A stretch of 64,000 nucleotides of DNA from Maratus speciosus (lineage: Eukaryota; Arthropoda; Arachnida; Araneae; Salticidae), in the NCBI GenBank assembly GCA_963932465.1, contig OZ010791.1, positions 319,110,283-319,174,282 on the forward strand, given 5' to 3'. Position numbers and translations under genes: made by a program. Below, one piece after another: positions 24,700 through 36,179 of the stretch. The notes under the pieces were generated by a model. It was not told where the DNA came from. It saw only the letters and a program-made list of their open reading frames with translations, and did not search any database. Every line of letters starts with the position of its first letter. The stretch's first letter is position 1.

Positions 24700-27600
24700 A
24701 TTTGCCAACATTAATTTTGAAATCGGTTTGTTATTTCCTAATATTCCACAAACGTAATTTAAAAAGCTTTTAAAGCCCTTTTTTAGAACGTTTGTTGTTC
24801 CTTTGATCCCCAGGTGGTAGAATCACCGGCATAAAATATAGCCTGTGTAGGATCAGAGACTGTTACCATTGATTTGCAACTATTATTTTTATAATCGGTT
24901 TATATTAACTGAAATTGCATAGAATCGTAATTTAGAACTTCTTTAGAATGCTTTTCGCACCTCCCCTTCGCTTCACCCCTTTTTAATTCGAATTTATTTT
25001 CGACGTTCCTTCAAGGGCATTTATATTTTATAAGTAACTACCATGTCATATTTAAAGTTTCTAGCCTTATCAGTATCACAGAAATCGCAATTTAGAAAGT
25101 TTTTAGCTCCTGCAACCCTCTGGTGGTAGTGGAACAGACATAAAATATAGCTTATTTAATATAGATCATTGATATCTTATAACTAACTACCATTCCAAAT
25201 ATCACGATTTTAGGCCCTTCAGTAACGCAAAAGCCGCAATTTAGAAAGTTTTTTGCTCCTGCACCCCCTTTCGGTTAGTGGCACCGACATAAAACATCGC
25301 CTATGTTGGAGCAAGGGTTTTCACCATCATTTTGACGCCATTATTTTTTACATCGGTTTGGTATTTCTTGAGATTGTGTAGAAACCACCATTAGAACGTT
25401 TTTTAGAATGCTTTTCGCGCATTTTCACCCATTTTAAATTTCGAATTGTTTAAGAACTGTTCTTAGAAATCCTTTATATCTAATAAGTAGCTGATGCTTC
25501 AAATTTCATATTTCTAGGCCCATCAGTAACACATAAATCGCATTTTTAGAACGTTTTTTGCTCCTGCACCACCTTTCGGGTAGTCGCACCGACATAAAAC
25601 ATAGCCTATGTTGGAGCAAGGGTTGTCACCGTCATTTTGACACCCTTATTTTGACAACATTATTTTTTAAATCGGTTTGGTATTTCCTGAGATTGTGTAG
25701 AAACCACCATTTAGAACGTTTTTTTAGAACGATTTTCGCGCATTTTCACCCCTTTCAAATTTCGAAATGTTTAAGAACTGTTCTTAGACATCATTTATAT
25801 CTTATAAGTAACTAATATTCAAAATTGCATATTTCTAGGCCCTTCAGTAACGCTAAAATCGCATTTTTAGAACGTTTTTTGCTCCTACACCCCTTTTGGG
25901 GTAGTGGCACCGACATAAGATATAGCCGAATTTATTTTCGACATTCCTTCGATTGCATTTATGTTTTATAAGTAACTACCACGTCATATTTAAAGTTTCT
26001 AGCCTTTTCAGTATCACAGAAATCGCAATTTAGAAAGTTTTTAGCTCCTGCAACCCTCTGGTGGTAGTGGAACAGACATAAAATATAGCTTATGTTTGAG
26101 CAGTTTCTGTCACCAAAATTTGTCATCATTATTTTTTTAATACGTTTGGTAATTTATAAGTTTGCTTAAAAATTGTATTTTATAACGCTTTTCACTCACT
26201 TCATTTTTTTTTAAATTTGAAATTTTCTTTCGGCTGTTCTTAGAAAGCTGTTGCATCTTGTAAGTAAATACCATGCCATACTTCAAAGTGTTAGACCCCT
26301 CAGTTGTGCAAAAAATACAAATTAGAACATGTTTTGCTTTTGCAACCCTCAGATGGTAATGACAGCAACATAAAATATAACCTATCTTATAGCAGGGACT
26401 GTCACCATAGATTTGCAACCATTACTTTTGAAATAGCTTTCGTATTTCCTTAGATTGAGTAGAAATCGCAATTTAGAACGTTTTTAGGACGCTTTTCGCG
26501 CATTTTCGCCCCTTTTTAAATTTCCAATTTTTTCGAAACTGTTCTTAAAGATCATTTATATCTAATAAATATGTACCTTGCCTAATTTTAAGTTGCTAGC
26601 CCCTATCGATCACAAAAATCGAAATTTAGAACGCTTTTTTGCTCCTGCAACGTCTTGGTGATAGTGATACCGACATAAAATAGCGTCTATGTTAGAGCAG
26701 AGGCTGTCAGCACCAATTTTCTACCATTACGTTTGAAATCAGTTTCATTCTTTCTGAGATATTGCCGACAAATCGGCATTTAGAACGTTTTTAGAACGCT
26801 TTTCGCGCATTTTGCTCCTGCATCTCCTCTGGGGTAGTGGAAACAAATATAAAATATAGCCTATCTTGGAGCAAGATCTGTCACCATCATTTTTACACCA
26901 TTATATTTGAAATCGATTCAGTACTTCCTGAGATTGCATAGAAATCGCAATTTAGAAAGTTTTTTACAACGCTTTTGGCGTATTTTGACCCCCCTTTTAC
27001 ATTTCGATTTTTTTAGGAAATGTCCTTAAAGATCATTGATATCTTATAACTAAATACCATTCCAAATTTCACGATTTTAGGCTCTTCCGTAACGCAAAAG
27101 CCGCAACTTAGAACATTTTTTTCTCCTGCACCCCCTTTGGGGTAGTGGCACCGACATAAAACATCGCCTATGTTGAAGCAAGGGTTTTCACCATCATTTT
27201 GACGCAATTATTTTTTAGATCGGTTTGGTATTTCCTGAGATTGTGTAGAAACCACCATTAGAACGTTTTTTAGAACTCTTTTCGTGCATTTTGACCCCTT
27301 TTAAATTTCGAATTGTTTAAGAACTGTTCTTAGAAATCCTTTATATCTAATAAGTAGCTAATATTTCAAATTTCATATTTCTAGGCCCTTCGGTAACGCG
27401 AAAATTGCATTTTTAGAACGTTTTTTGCTCCTGCCCCCCCTTTCGGGTAGTGGCACCGATATAAAACATAGCCTGTGTTGGAGCAAGGGTCACCGTCATT
27501 TTGACACCAATATTTTTTAAATCGGTTTGGTATTTCCTGACATTATGTAGAAACTACAATTTAGAACGTTTTTTAGAACGCTTTTTGTGCATTTTCACCC

Positions 27601-28130
27601 CTTTTAAATTTCGAATTGTTTAAGAACTGTTCTTAGATATCATTTATATCTTATAAGTAACTAATATTCAAAATTTCATATTTCTAGACCCTTCAGTAAC
27701 GCTAAAATCGCATTTTTAGAACGTTTTTTGCACCTACACCCCGTTTGGTGTAGTGGCACCTTCATAAAACATAGCCTATCTTGGAGTAAGCGTTGTCACC
27801 ATCATTTTGACACCAATATTTTTTAAATCGGTTTGGTATTTCCTGAGATTGTGCAGAAACTACCATTGAGAATGTTTCTTAGAACGCTTTTTGTGCATTT
27901 TCACACCTTTTAAATTTCGAATTGTTTAAGAACTGTTCTTAGACATCATTTATATCTTATAAGTAACTAATATTCAAAATTTCATATTTCTAGGCCCTTC
28001 AGTAACGATCAAATCGCATTTTTAGAAAGTTTTTTGCTCCTACACCCCCTTTCGGGTAGTGGCACCGACATAAGATATAGCCTATGCTCTATGTTGGACT
28101 AACACCATCATTTTGATACCATTACTTTTG
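24700..28130 (+). repeat. Tandem array of ~305-bp units
   Basis: Anchor GCTCCTGCACCCCCTTTNGG recurs near 25252, 25558, 25880, 26044, 26335, 26640, 26813, 27120, 27426, 27728 and 28035, with diverged forms near 24808 and 25105. Full spacing is about 302-322 bp; shorter steps mark deleted units. Other anchors in each unit are TTTAGAACGTTTTTTAGAAC, GCGCATTTTCACCCCTTTT, AACTGTTCTTAGA and ATCGGTTTGGTATTTCCTGA. A higher-order duplication is visible: 24990-25150 is repeated at 25928-26090. Short cysteine-rich frames on the minus strand (26418-26137 and 27207-27013) are by-products of the repeat. Confidence 0.85.
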
Positions 28131-28139
28131 GAATCGGTT

Positions 28140-29100
28140 CGGTAGTTCCAGAGCTTACCGCCTACAAATAAACAATTTTTTCCTCTTTATAATAGGAGTA
28201 TAGGTTGAAATATACGCTTTATTTAAACATTTCTTGTTAGATTTTTAAGAATCGTATATAAATAGCATGAAAATGAACAATTGCATAACATTTCTAGAAA
28301 AAAAACGCTGTGACTTAAATGAAACCTGAGATGTTTAAAAAAAAGCACCAGTTAATAAAATGATAGTATCAAAGTCTCCTGCGTTAAAACCTAAATGCAA
28401 ATGATATTGCACAATTTTCAAAGGGTTATTGAATATATTTAAAGCTGATATAATGCAAACGGACACGCAGAAAATTAAGTTGAAAGATTTGTTAATATTT
28501 GAATTTATTTCCTTATAGCATTTTTGCAGCACTTAATTTTGCATTGTTGCTATCATTGCATTGTTTGCTTTGCATTGTTGTATACGTTGCTATCGTTACT
28601 CACTGAATAGCATTTAAAATTAAGTTCAGAGTTTAAAGACCAATGGAGTCATCTAACTTGTAGAAATGCCCGTCTGCACATTTAAGACGGGGGAAATATT
28701 TGTAATACATTAATATAAGGTTTGCTTATTATAGAAATCCGATAGAACTTTTTAATTATTGTGAGATCCGTTAAACATAGTTAATTATTTTACAACATTT
28801 TATAATGCTATTAGATATGAATAAAAATTAAAAATAATTAAATAATAATTATGCATCTTTTATAACAACAAAAACATAAAACTAAGCGATATAAATTCAA
28901 AAGATCAATAGCGATAGTTATCTGTATTTCTTTGTGATTTTATACTAATCGATCTTAACTGAAATAATGTAAAGTCAAAGTAAATAAATAAACTTAAAAG
29001 TTTATAATTAGCTCATGTGATACAAAAAATATGTATAAAATATTAGTGACTGAACATGTCCAAAAACATAGCAAAATGTAATTTGAAAAAAAAAATCTTA
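28140..29100. other. AT-rich DNA, nothing recognisable
   Basis: No supported feature. Short direct repetition of GCATTGTT words near 28540-28580. Confidence 0.4.
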
Positions 29101-29334
29101 CTACGTTAGATTATCAACATAAATATCTAAAAAAATAATTAGAAGTACTTCCAAGCTAAAAATATGTTGATCGCACGTTATAGGGCCAAAGATGACCTTC
29201 CACTTGCGATTTTCGGCGTTTTGATAAATATCTAGAAACCTACATGAGGAATTATCCTGAAATTCCAGGTGTGTAAACACAATAGTACAGATCATACATT
29301 TCCGTGAGGATTTTTCCCGAAACCCCACAGGGGA
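29101..29334 (-). CDS. Candidate terminal exon with a CUB-like segment
   Basis: A strong acceptor-like tract on the minus strand (TTCTTTTTCAATTTGTTGACAG) ends just before 29334. From there one frame stays open for 77 codons to a stop at 29101, phase 0. The residues IVFTHLEFQDNSSCRFLDIY resemble the middle of a CUB domain, with its Phe-x-x-hydrophobic pattern, a cysteine and an Asp-Ile-Tyr-type strand. KWKVIFGPITC follows. Spacing after the cysteine is about two residues shorter than usual, and I see no second half of the domain. Composition is more balanced than the surroundings. It could equally be a chance open frame or a decayed insert. No partner exon was found. Confidence 0.22.
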   Translation of the reverse strand, partial: SPVGFREKSSRKCMICTIVFTHLEFQDNSSCRFLDIYQNAENRKWKVIFGPITCDQHIFSLEVLLIIFLDIYVDNLT

Positions 29335-29790
29335 CTGTCAACAAATTGAAAAAGAACGAAAATCTTTGGATAACACTGTAAAAACTAATGTAGCAAAAGC
29401 GTTCAAAATGTATATTATGATTAAGTGCCTTATTTTAATAAATTGTGCTCATTTTTATGAGGATAGCATGTATACTCGTAGAGAAATTAATGTTTTTTAT
29501 AAAAAGAGCCCTAAGTTTTCAAAGTTTTGTGCTATAATTTGTCTGTTTTATATTATTATAATTTGTGTTATAATTTCTTAATTAAAAAGGATATTTTCTG
29601 AAAATATTACAAACAACATTGGTCACAACATCCTGCAATCAGATTTAAAACATAATAAAAATTGTATAATGATTCACTGCGCATACCCGAATCAAAATAT
29701 AATTTGCATAATGCGTTAGCTAAATGCATAGAGCAACTTTAACTGCCTCAAAAACGCAGTTTTAAAAGTCGTTGGTAGAATAAGCTCAAA

Positions 29791-29932
29791 ATCCGTTATT
29801 CCCAAAATTAAGCAAACAGATGAGGGTTCGTATCCAAATACATGCAATATATTGTGTATGCTATATTGGCACTAATCAATGGATATATGGATACAGGACC
29901 TCATTTTATGCTTAATTTTGGGAACAACGGAT
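29791..29932. mobile_element. 142-bp foldback (MITE-like) element
   Basis: 29791-29835 and the complement of 29889-29932 share ATCCGTTRTTCCCAAAATTA then AGCA, and further on GAGG and GTATCC. The arms are about 44 bases with some mismatches, around a 53-base loop. No target duplication could be fixed. Confidence 0.65.
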
Positions 29933-30599
29933 AACATTTATAAATATTTATAATGCAAGGTGAAATGTAAAATTTATTACAATAACGAAAATGGAAAAAC
30001 TCTACAATTTTGAAACGGTATAAAGTAATAAAGCACTTTTTTTACAATCACGATTGAAAAAAAAAATCTTTATTACTTATCTTGTAAGCCACATTTTAAA
30101 AATATATTTTTGTTATAAATGCATACTGCGCAAGTCGTAACATCATATTTTAGGGTCGTTGACGTTGTCTTCTATAAGCACATTTATAAAGAACGAACTT
30201 TTGAAATCAGCTATAATATACGATTTTCTTATATAAAATATTTCAAAGTGTCTTTATACGCATAGCATACCTTAAAAAAAGTGTAACACTAAGTTTAAAT
30301 TTAAAAAGAAAAGATAATATCTTATTATTTTAAAATATTTAAATGCATTCATTATTAATTTAATTTATAAATTTATTATTATTTAAATCTAAGATTGACT
30401 TTAAAATATATTAAGTTGTATATTTTTTACTTAGTATTGTATATTTTTTACTTAATAATATAATAATTAAAACTACTATTGAAATTTATTATTTTAAATG
30501 TATGTTTTACATTTAATAATAAAGCCACACAAAAGTACATAAGAAATAGTATATAATAAATTTGGCATTCTGGTTACTTATAAGTTGTAAGCGGTTATG

Positions 30600-30990
30600 A
30601 AGAATAGTTTCTAAAACAAAAATCGATATTCAAAACGGTGGCGTGAGCGGAAATGTTCTCAACACGTTCTAAATTACTATTTAACAGTATTATTGGAGAT
30701 AGAAACTTGAAATTTGACAGGGCTGTTGCTATTAAGACGTAAGGGATGCAGGATAAAAAAGTTATAAAACTACAATTTCTGTGATACTCTTGGAACTAGT
30801 AACTTGAAATTAGTCTTGGTAATTATTTATAAGTTGTAAGTGACATGTATAAACGTTTTATAAGAAGTTCGAATTTAAAAGGGTGAAATGAGCCGAAAAT
30901 GTTCTAAAAATGTTCCAATTTGCGATTTATGCGAAATTGTTAGGGTAAACACTTGAAATGTGTAAACTGGATTTCTTTTCCTCAAAAACT
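30600..30990 (-). repeat. Two diverged inverted relatives of the ~305-bp repeat
   Basis: On the minus strand AGAACATTTTCGGCTCATTT, then CACCCTTTTAAATTCGAA, then the ACTTACAACTTATAA block and CACAGAAATTGTAG follow the order of the 24.7-28.1 kb array. A second, weaker copy follows (TTTAGAACGTGTTGAGAAC). Confidence 0.55.
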
Positions 30991-31639
30991 ATCGAATGAC
31001 ATCATGCAATTTAAATTCCACGCAAAGGGTCTATACGAAGCTAGTGCAATACATTTATTGTTGCAAAAGGTGATACGTTAAAAATGCAATTTTGGAACAA
31101 TATGACAGTGTAAATTTACTTGTGGATTACCTAGTTGTGTTCCAACGTAATATCCAGTTGAACAGTAAGCGACTTGAAGAGGCAATAGGAAGTTATAGAA
31201 AGAAAACAAAATGTTTACAGTAATAAAAATACATGAAGATGAGGATGAGATAATTAAATTAAAGAAATAATTGAAAAAAGTAGAAAAAAGTTCCAAACCA
31301 AGACAGACGAAATACTACGAAAGACTAAGTTCAGAAACTAAAAAAGTCAGCTTGTATACAACATACATTTAAATATAAGAGAAAAAAATGCTCAACAGGT
31401 CAACTGGTGAGAGTGTTTCCAAGAGGTTCTTAGTTGCGAAACCACGTCATGCCCTGTATATGTGTAATGGTTTAGCACATCATGAAAAATAAGTGATAAA
31501 AGTATATATGTAGTGCTTTATGCGACTACTTAAAAAAGAAAGCGTAGAAAGTTCAATTCATTGAAAAGGAAAAAAAGTAGAAGGTGTCAACAAGTAGTCA
31601 AGCGCCCACGACCGCACGAATGCCGGTACCAAACAATAC

Positions 31640-33400
31640 TGGTCCTTAAAATGAACGTTTCCGCCGCAGGATACACGAACGGTGCAAACACCTAGAGAAT
31701 TGAAGTTGATCTGAGTAGAAAATACAAAAAAAATTTATGTAAGTGGGCGACATCGCGAACAGCCAATCCGAATATAGGGAGAGCGTGGCTTCAACACTAA
31801 TGTGAAGTTCGTAGTAGAATGAGTGAAAAAAGTATAGAAATGCATTAAAGAAAGTGTTGACATTTTGAAAACAACGGTAAAAGTTAAACAAATCTCAAAT
31901 GTTACAAAAGGATACCTTTTCGGTGACCATACACTTTAAACAATAGAATAAACAATTGGATTAAAGGGTGGGAGTCAAAAGTAAACTTAACACTCGCTAC
32001 TAGAAGGAAGATTACTGGTACCTGCCAATAGCTAGCTGTAGGTAATAAGTTTAGAAACTGGAACATTTTTCCTTTTAATGTGCTCCAGGACACTTTTGAC
32101 TTTGTTTGGAATATCTAGAAAAGAATATATTTGCAGCTCTTCTGTGAATTTAACAGAATGTCAGCTATCGCAGGGATAGAGTCTGAAAATTTCATATAAT
32201 ATGCTGAGTTAGGGGGTGGAGTCTTATTTTTAGAAACATTTGATTGGGTAAGAGGTGGATTAGTTTTGTATCTTTTGAATCGGATTTTTTTAATTTTCTT
32301 TTCTGATAGTGGATTTTTGGAAGAGACGGTGATTTTTTTTAATAAGATTTACGAAATTGTTCTTTGATAGGAAATTGCGAAGAACCTTTGTAGTTAGAGG
32401 GATGTTCTAACTGTAATTAGCGCTTTTAAGTATTTGGGAACCTCTGGTGAAATAATTCTTTTAGAAATACATTCTTACGAGAGGTGTGGGCCTCCACATC
32501 ACACACATTTATGATTGATATGGCAGTTCATACTTACATAAAAGAACTTCAGGCAGCGATAGCTTTTTGCAACTTTCATTACACGGTGAAAATTCTCAAT
32601 TTCAACTTACAGACTGAAAACAGAGTGTGCAGTAAAGATTTCACATGAAGATACGTTTTTGGTGAGTTCAATGATGTAAAGTCGGAAGATTGTTCCACGT
32701 ATAAGGCTTTTTATTTGTAATAATTTTAAAATGGTGAAACCTCTGCATGAGAGGGTTATGAAAGATCGTATGGAGACCTCTGATAACAACTTTTAGTGGT
32801 ATTTTCCTATCATGAACAATATAATGCTGGATATTATTTTTCTTCGAATATTTGTGAAGCGACAATTTGTCACGGATTGTTTCAGGAGAAATTCTAACAA
32901 AATGCACGGGTAATTTAGCTTCAAATTTAAATTTGTAATTCGATGAAGGTTCATTTAGAAAATCTATAACATTGGAAATCTCTGTAATGATAATTGCTTT
33001 TGACTTTTTCATGGAATTTTCCTGTTTGGAGATTTCTTCATTAATTTTTGAGTCTTCATTTTATGAATCAGTTTCAGCAGGCGTAATTTCATCGTTACTT
33101 GTAATATTATTTTCAAAGAGCTCATTCTTTCTTATTAGATTTAGAAATTTTACCAGGCATTTTGCTTTTATGTTTTTTAGACTTAAGCAGGGTAAATTTC
33201 TCATCAGTGTCCTTCTTGTCAATAGCGTCATTACTTTTATGGTGAGATATCAATAGAGCTAATCATTTTCATTAAGTTTTCAGCATGAGTTATTGTTAAA
33301 ATAGTGGGATTAAAATTACTAGCACTAGAGGTAAAGGAGGAAGCAACAGAAGAGACAGCACGAGAACTCTCTTACAATTACATGGATTCGTAAGCTCGTA
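31640..33400 (-). pseudogene. Non-LTR (jockey-type) retroelement ORF1 remnant
   Basis: On the minus strand several frames join into a gag-like ORF1. A serine-rich start lies near 33390. A basic stretch follows, DEKFTLLKSKKHKSKMPGK. Then comes ISNVIDFLNEPSSNYKFKFE (near 32970) and NNIQHYIVHDRKIPLKVVIR plus GL, which fits the domain that precedes zinc knuckles in jockey-group ORF1 proteins (PRE_C2HC type). After a frameshift, KSLIRGTIFRLYIIEL follows. Then a decayed first knuckle (YRCLKFF...NC) and a second, KCV*CGGPHLS*EC (32511-32471), keep C-x2-C-x3-H-x4-C spacing with two stops inside. A proline-rich linker TPPPNSAYY follows. Further frames down to 31640 are too decayed to assign. No reverse transcriptase is visible. 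Confidence 0.7.
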
Positions 33401-34118
33401 CCGCTCAGCCCATGAGGACGTATCCTTGTGTAAAAGAACAGAGTAATGTAGATTGTTCTTACACACACGTTGGAAGTATTTTATTTCCTAAAAGTTTAAA
33501 AATAATTAACTTCACAATTATTTCTGGTATTTAATATCTTTTGTGAAAATAAATTGTATATCAATTTAAAATGTAAATTTAAAAGTTAAAAATGCATTCA
33601 AATAAAACTTGTTAAATATTGTTTTGTAGTTTAATGTTAAAAATGATGAATTTTATTTTGAATTAAAGTTTTAATTTTTGAAATTTTCCATTTATCTTTA
33701 ATTCGATGTTTAGAATATATTTTAATTAGGAATTATTGTTCTTTTAAATATACATTTTTACTTTCGTATTGCAATGAAAATTCCCTAAATTACACTATTG
33801 TGGGGTTTTTTTTTTTCGAAAATGCTCTCTAGGTCGGAAAAGAGATAATAATATACATTGTAGCTTTTAAATACAAGATCGTTGGGATTACAGGGAGAAA
33901 ATATTTATTATTTTTAAATATTTCAATGAAATTTAAAAGCAAGTTTTATCTATTTCCTTTCGATCTACAAAAGCCTAAAAATGTTTTTAATCTTGCAGCT
34001 GTAATTTGTTTTGTACATGTATTAATAAAAATTCCCGAAATGTGTTTTAACATAGCATTTAAACACACAGGTAACGTACTGGCTGCGCCACTCCGAAAAA
34101 AAAAGAAAAATATGAATT
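33400..34118. other. AT-rich DNA, nothing recognisable
   Basis: No supported gene; a T run near 33806 and an A-rich stretch near 34097. Confidence 0.4.
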
Positions 34119-34132
34119 CTAAAATAATAACG

Positions 34133-34378
34133 GCCCCACTAGTGGCCGAGAGGTTCTGCTGTCAAAGCTGATAGACGGGAGGTGCGGGGTTCTAACCCAA
34201 TTGCGCCCATCGGCCCAATCGTTCGAAGTTTTCGTGATTTTCTTCGAACCATGGATTTCCATCCGTAAATACGGGTTAGGTTCCCTTAGAAAGATCCCTA
34301 CGAAGGGCGCTCCCCCCCCCCCTGGGCCTATATCCCTCGAGTACATAATTGGCCGTTAAATATCAACCCAACCCAACC
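34133..34378 (+). mobile_element. tRNA-derived SINE (family A) with 14-bp target duplication
   Basis: The 5' part is tRNA-like: AGTGGCCGAGAGGTTCTG (box A region), then a decayed box B GGTTCTAACCC. A tRNA-unrelated body follows with ATCGTTCGAAGTTTTCGTGA, AAATACGGGTTAGGTTCCCT, a C run and TATATCCCTCG. The 3' end is CAACCCAACCCAACC. The identical word CTAAAATAATAACG flanks it at 34119-34132 and 34379-34392, the mark of retroposition. The second family copy at 48003-48245 has an intact box B. Confidence 0.88.
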
Positions 34379-34392
34379 CTAAAATAATAACG

Positions 34393-35130
34393 TGATTAAC
34401 ATTAGAGTATCATTTACCCTCTTCCCCAAGCTCTTTTAATGTTCAAAGAATGTTTAAAGTTGAAGTTCATAATTTTTACAGGCTCACTGAGGAAAAAAAT
34501 ACTGCTTTCAACTAGAATGAATAGATAGTCATTTTCTGAATCCTTAAACAAGAAATATCGATTTCCGAGCTATGAGAATAGAGTAAACAACTAAGCTGAA
34601 TAGACGAAATCATCTAGAATTTCTAGTATATTGTTTTCTAGATGACGGAACGATAATGAATCATTTCAGTAGTGAGAAATTGCCACTTGATTTCTGAAAT
34701 GGTTTCATAAACTATAATTATAGTTTCTAAAACTAATCTATTGTGTTTGCACCTATTTGCAGATATTTTTAAATAAATTTGACCACGAGAATATAGGAAA
34801 ACACTCTTGAATTCTAATAAGAGACTGCAGAACTCTCTACCAAAGAGAACTAGAATTTATAGGGATGACATGGAACTATTTTTTGTAGAACCACAATTTA
34901 GATTCTAGATGCCATAACCATATTTTTCTCTCAGTGTGTTTAGTTTTATTTATTGGTAAGTCACCGCTTGTGTACGGAATCCATCGCCCGTGTACTTGTG
35001 TAATACATTTCATATTATTTCTTAATAATACTTTTTTTTTAATAAATGTGATGACGATTATATTTCTACTATTACTAGACATTAGACACTATTCTTTCCA
35101 GGCAGCAAAGTTCATATTTAGGATTTAACC
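34393..35130. other. AT-rich DNA, nothing recognisable
   Basis: Only a short inverted repeat, CATCTAGAA...TTCTAGATG near 34612-34645, stands out. No gene. Confidence 0.4.
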
Positions 35131-35435
35131 CCATAAGGCATGGTGACGTCACGGCGACGTCGTTGTGAAGCCACACTGCAATTTTGTGACCTTCGATGTA
35201 ACGTCATAGTGACTAGAATGTGAAGTTGTTATGGCCGTTTTATAGGTCGTTTGTGACGTTACATTGTGATCACTGTGTGAAGTCACGGTGTGACAAATTT
35301 GGTAAAGTGTGTCATTTATGACTATTTTGGCATTAATTTTGTGACGAACCTGTGACGAATGTGACAATGCTTTGAAGTCACATTCTGACCAATTTGTGAA
35401 ATATGTGTCATTTGTGACGAACTTGTAATAAACAC
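35131..35435 (+). repeat. TGTGAC/TGACGT-rich repeat element, copy 1
   Basis: Starts GGCATGGTGACGTCACGG then CGACGTCGTTGTGAAG and continues with many GTGACNNN and TGACGT words. The inverse of its start occurs at the far end of the element at 41105-41393. The SINE cluster 35450-36117 appears to split it: AAACACTGTGATGATT before the cluster and AAACACTGTGATTAAA after it (36139). Confidence 0.55.
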
Positions 35436-35451
35436 TGTGATGATTTCAAAT

Positions 35452-35690
35452 GAAATTCAAATTTCAAATTAATTGCTTAAAAGGCGCAAAGGATAACATA
35501 GTGAAAAGGATTCCATGCGGGGACTCGAACCAGGTCCATCGGTGTAGCGCACTGACATTCTACCGACTGAACCACGTTGAACGATACCCGGTATGGAAAA
35601 TTTCTCACTATTACATGTTGGCAAGGGGACAAACGGTGCACAAAATGGAATATTTACCGTGAGCCTCCGAAATGGAGCAAACACGAAACT
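35452..35690 (-). mobile_element. tRNA-derived SINE (family B), minus copy
   Basis: On the minus strand a leader (GAGGCTCACGGTAAATATTC and GTGAGAAATTTTCC) precedes a tRNA-like part. That part has box A TGGTTCAGTCGGTAGAATG and a perfect box B GGTTCGAGTCC, then GCATGGAATCC. The tail contains CTTTTAAGCAATTAATTTG. Small frames on both strands here are by-products. Confidence 0.8.
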
Positions 35691-35696
35691 TAATTA

Positions 35697-35815
35697 AATC
35701 CAGCATCGGTTGAAAATATATTAATACTTGGAAATTTTTCCAGAGAGAGAACCATTCGCCTTGCATACAATATTTCAAATGAAAATAAAATTTCAAATTA
35801 ATTGCTTAAAAGGCA
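35697..35815 (-). mobile_element. SINE family B tail fragment, minus strand
   Basis: Contains only the 3' part of the unit (CTTTTAAGCAATTAATTTG, ATTGTATGCAAGGCGAATG, TTTCCAAGTATTAATA). It is placed between the two full copies and inverted relative to the plus copy's tail at 36020-36117. Confidence 0.75.
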
Positions 35816-35825
35816 ATTTTAATTA

Positions 35826-36117
35826 ATGTTTGTACCATGTCGGTGGCTCACGATAAATATTCCATCTTGTGCTGCGTTTGTAGACTTGCCAAAATTTAAT
35901 AGGGAGAAATTTTCCAAGCTGGGTATCGTTCCATGTCGTTTAGTCAGTAGAATGTCAGTGCGCTATACTGATGGACCGGGTTCGAGTTCCGGCATGGAAT
36001 CTTTTTCACTATGTTGGCCTTTGCACCTTTTAAGCAATTAATTTGAAATTTGATTTTCATTTGAAATATTGTATGCAAGGCGAATGTTTCTGTCTTGAAA
36101 AATTTCCAAGTATTAAT
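35826..36117 (+). mobile_element. tRNA-derived SINE (family B), plus copy
   Basis: Same order as the minus copy: GGTGGCTCACGATAAATATT, GGAGAAATTTTCC, box A region TTAGTCAGTAGAATG, perfect box B GGTTCGAGTTC, GCATGGAATC, CTTTTAAGCAATTAATTTG, tail ending AAGTATTAAT. By eye about 85% identical to the minus copy. Head-to-head with it, so a transcript across both would fold into a long hairpin. Confidence 0.8.
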
Positions 36118-36179
36118 ACTCTGATGACTTTTGTCATAAACACTGTGATTAAAATAAAGTTTTGTTTAAAAGTTTGTAA

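Noticed and set aside
26137..27207. Two similar cysteine-rich minus-strand proteins
   Set aside because: They are translations of the 305-bp tandem unit, and their similarity comes from the repeat.
24700..28130. CRISPR-like array
   Set aside because: Units of ~305 bp diverge along their whole length with no conserved-repeat and unique-spacer pattern, and the DNA is eukaryotic.
35515..35585. tRNA gene on the minus strand
   Set aside because: Box A and B are good, but the unit is repeated with shared leader and tail and the acceptor stem does not close, so it is a SINE.
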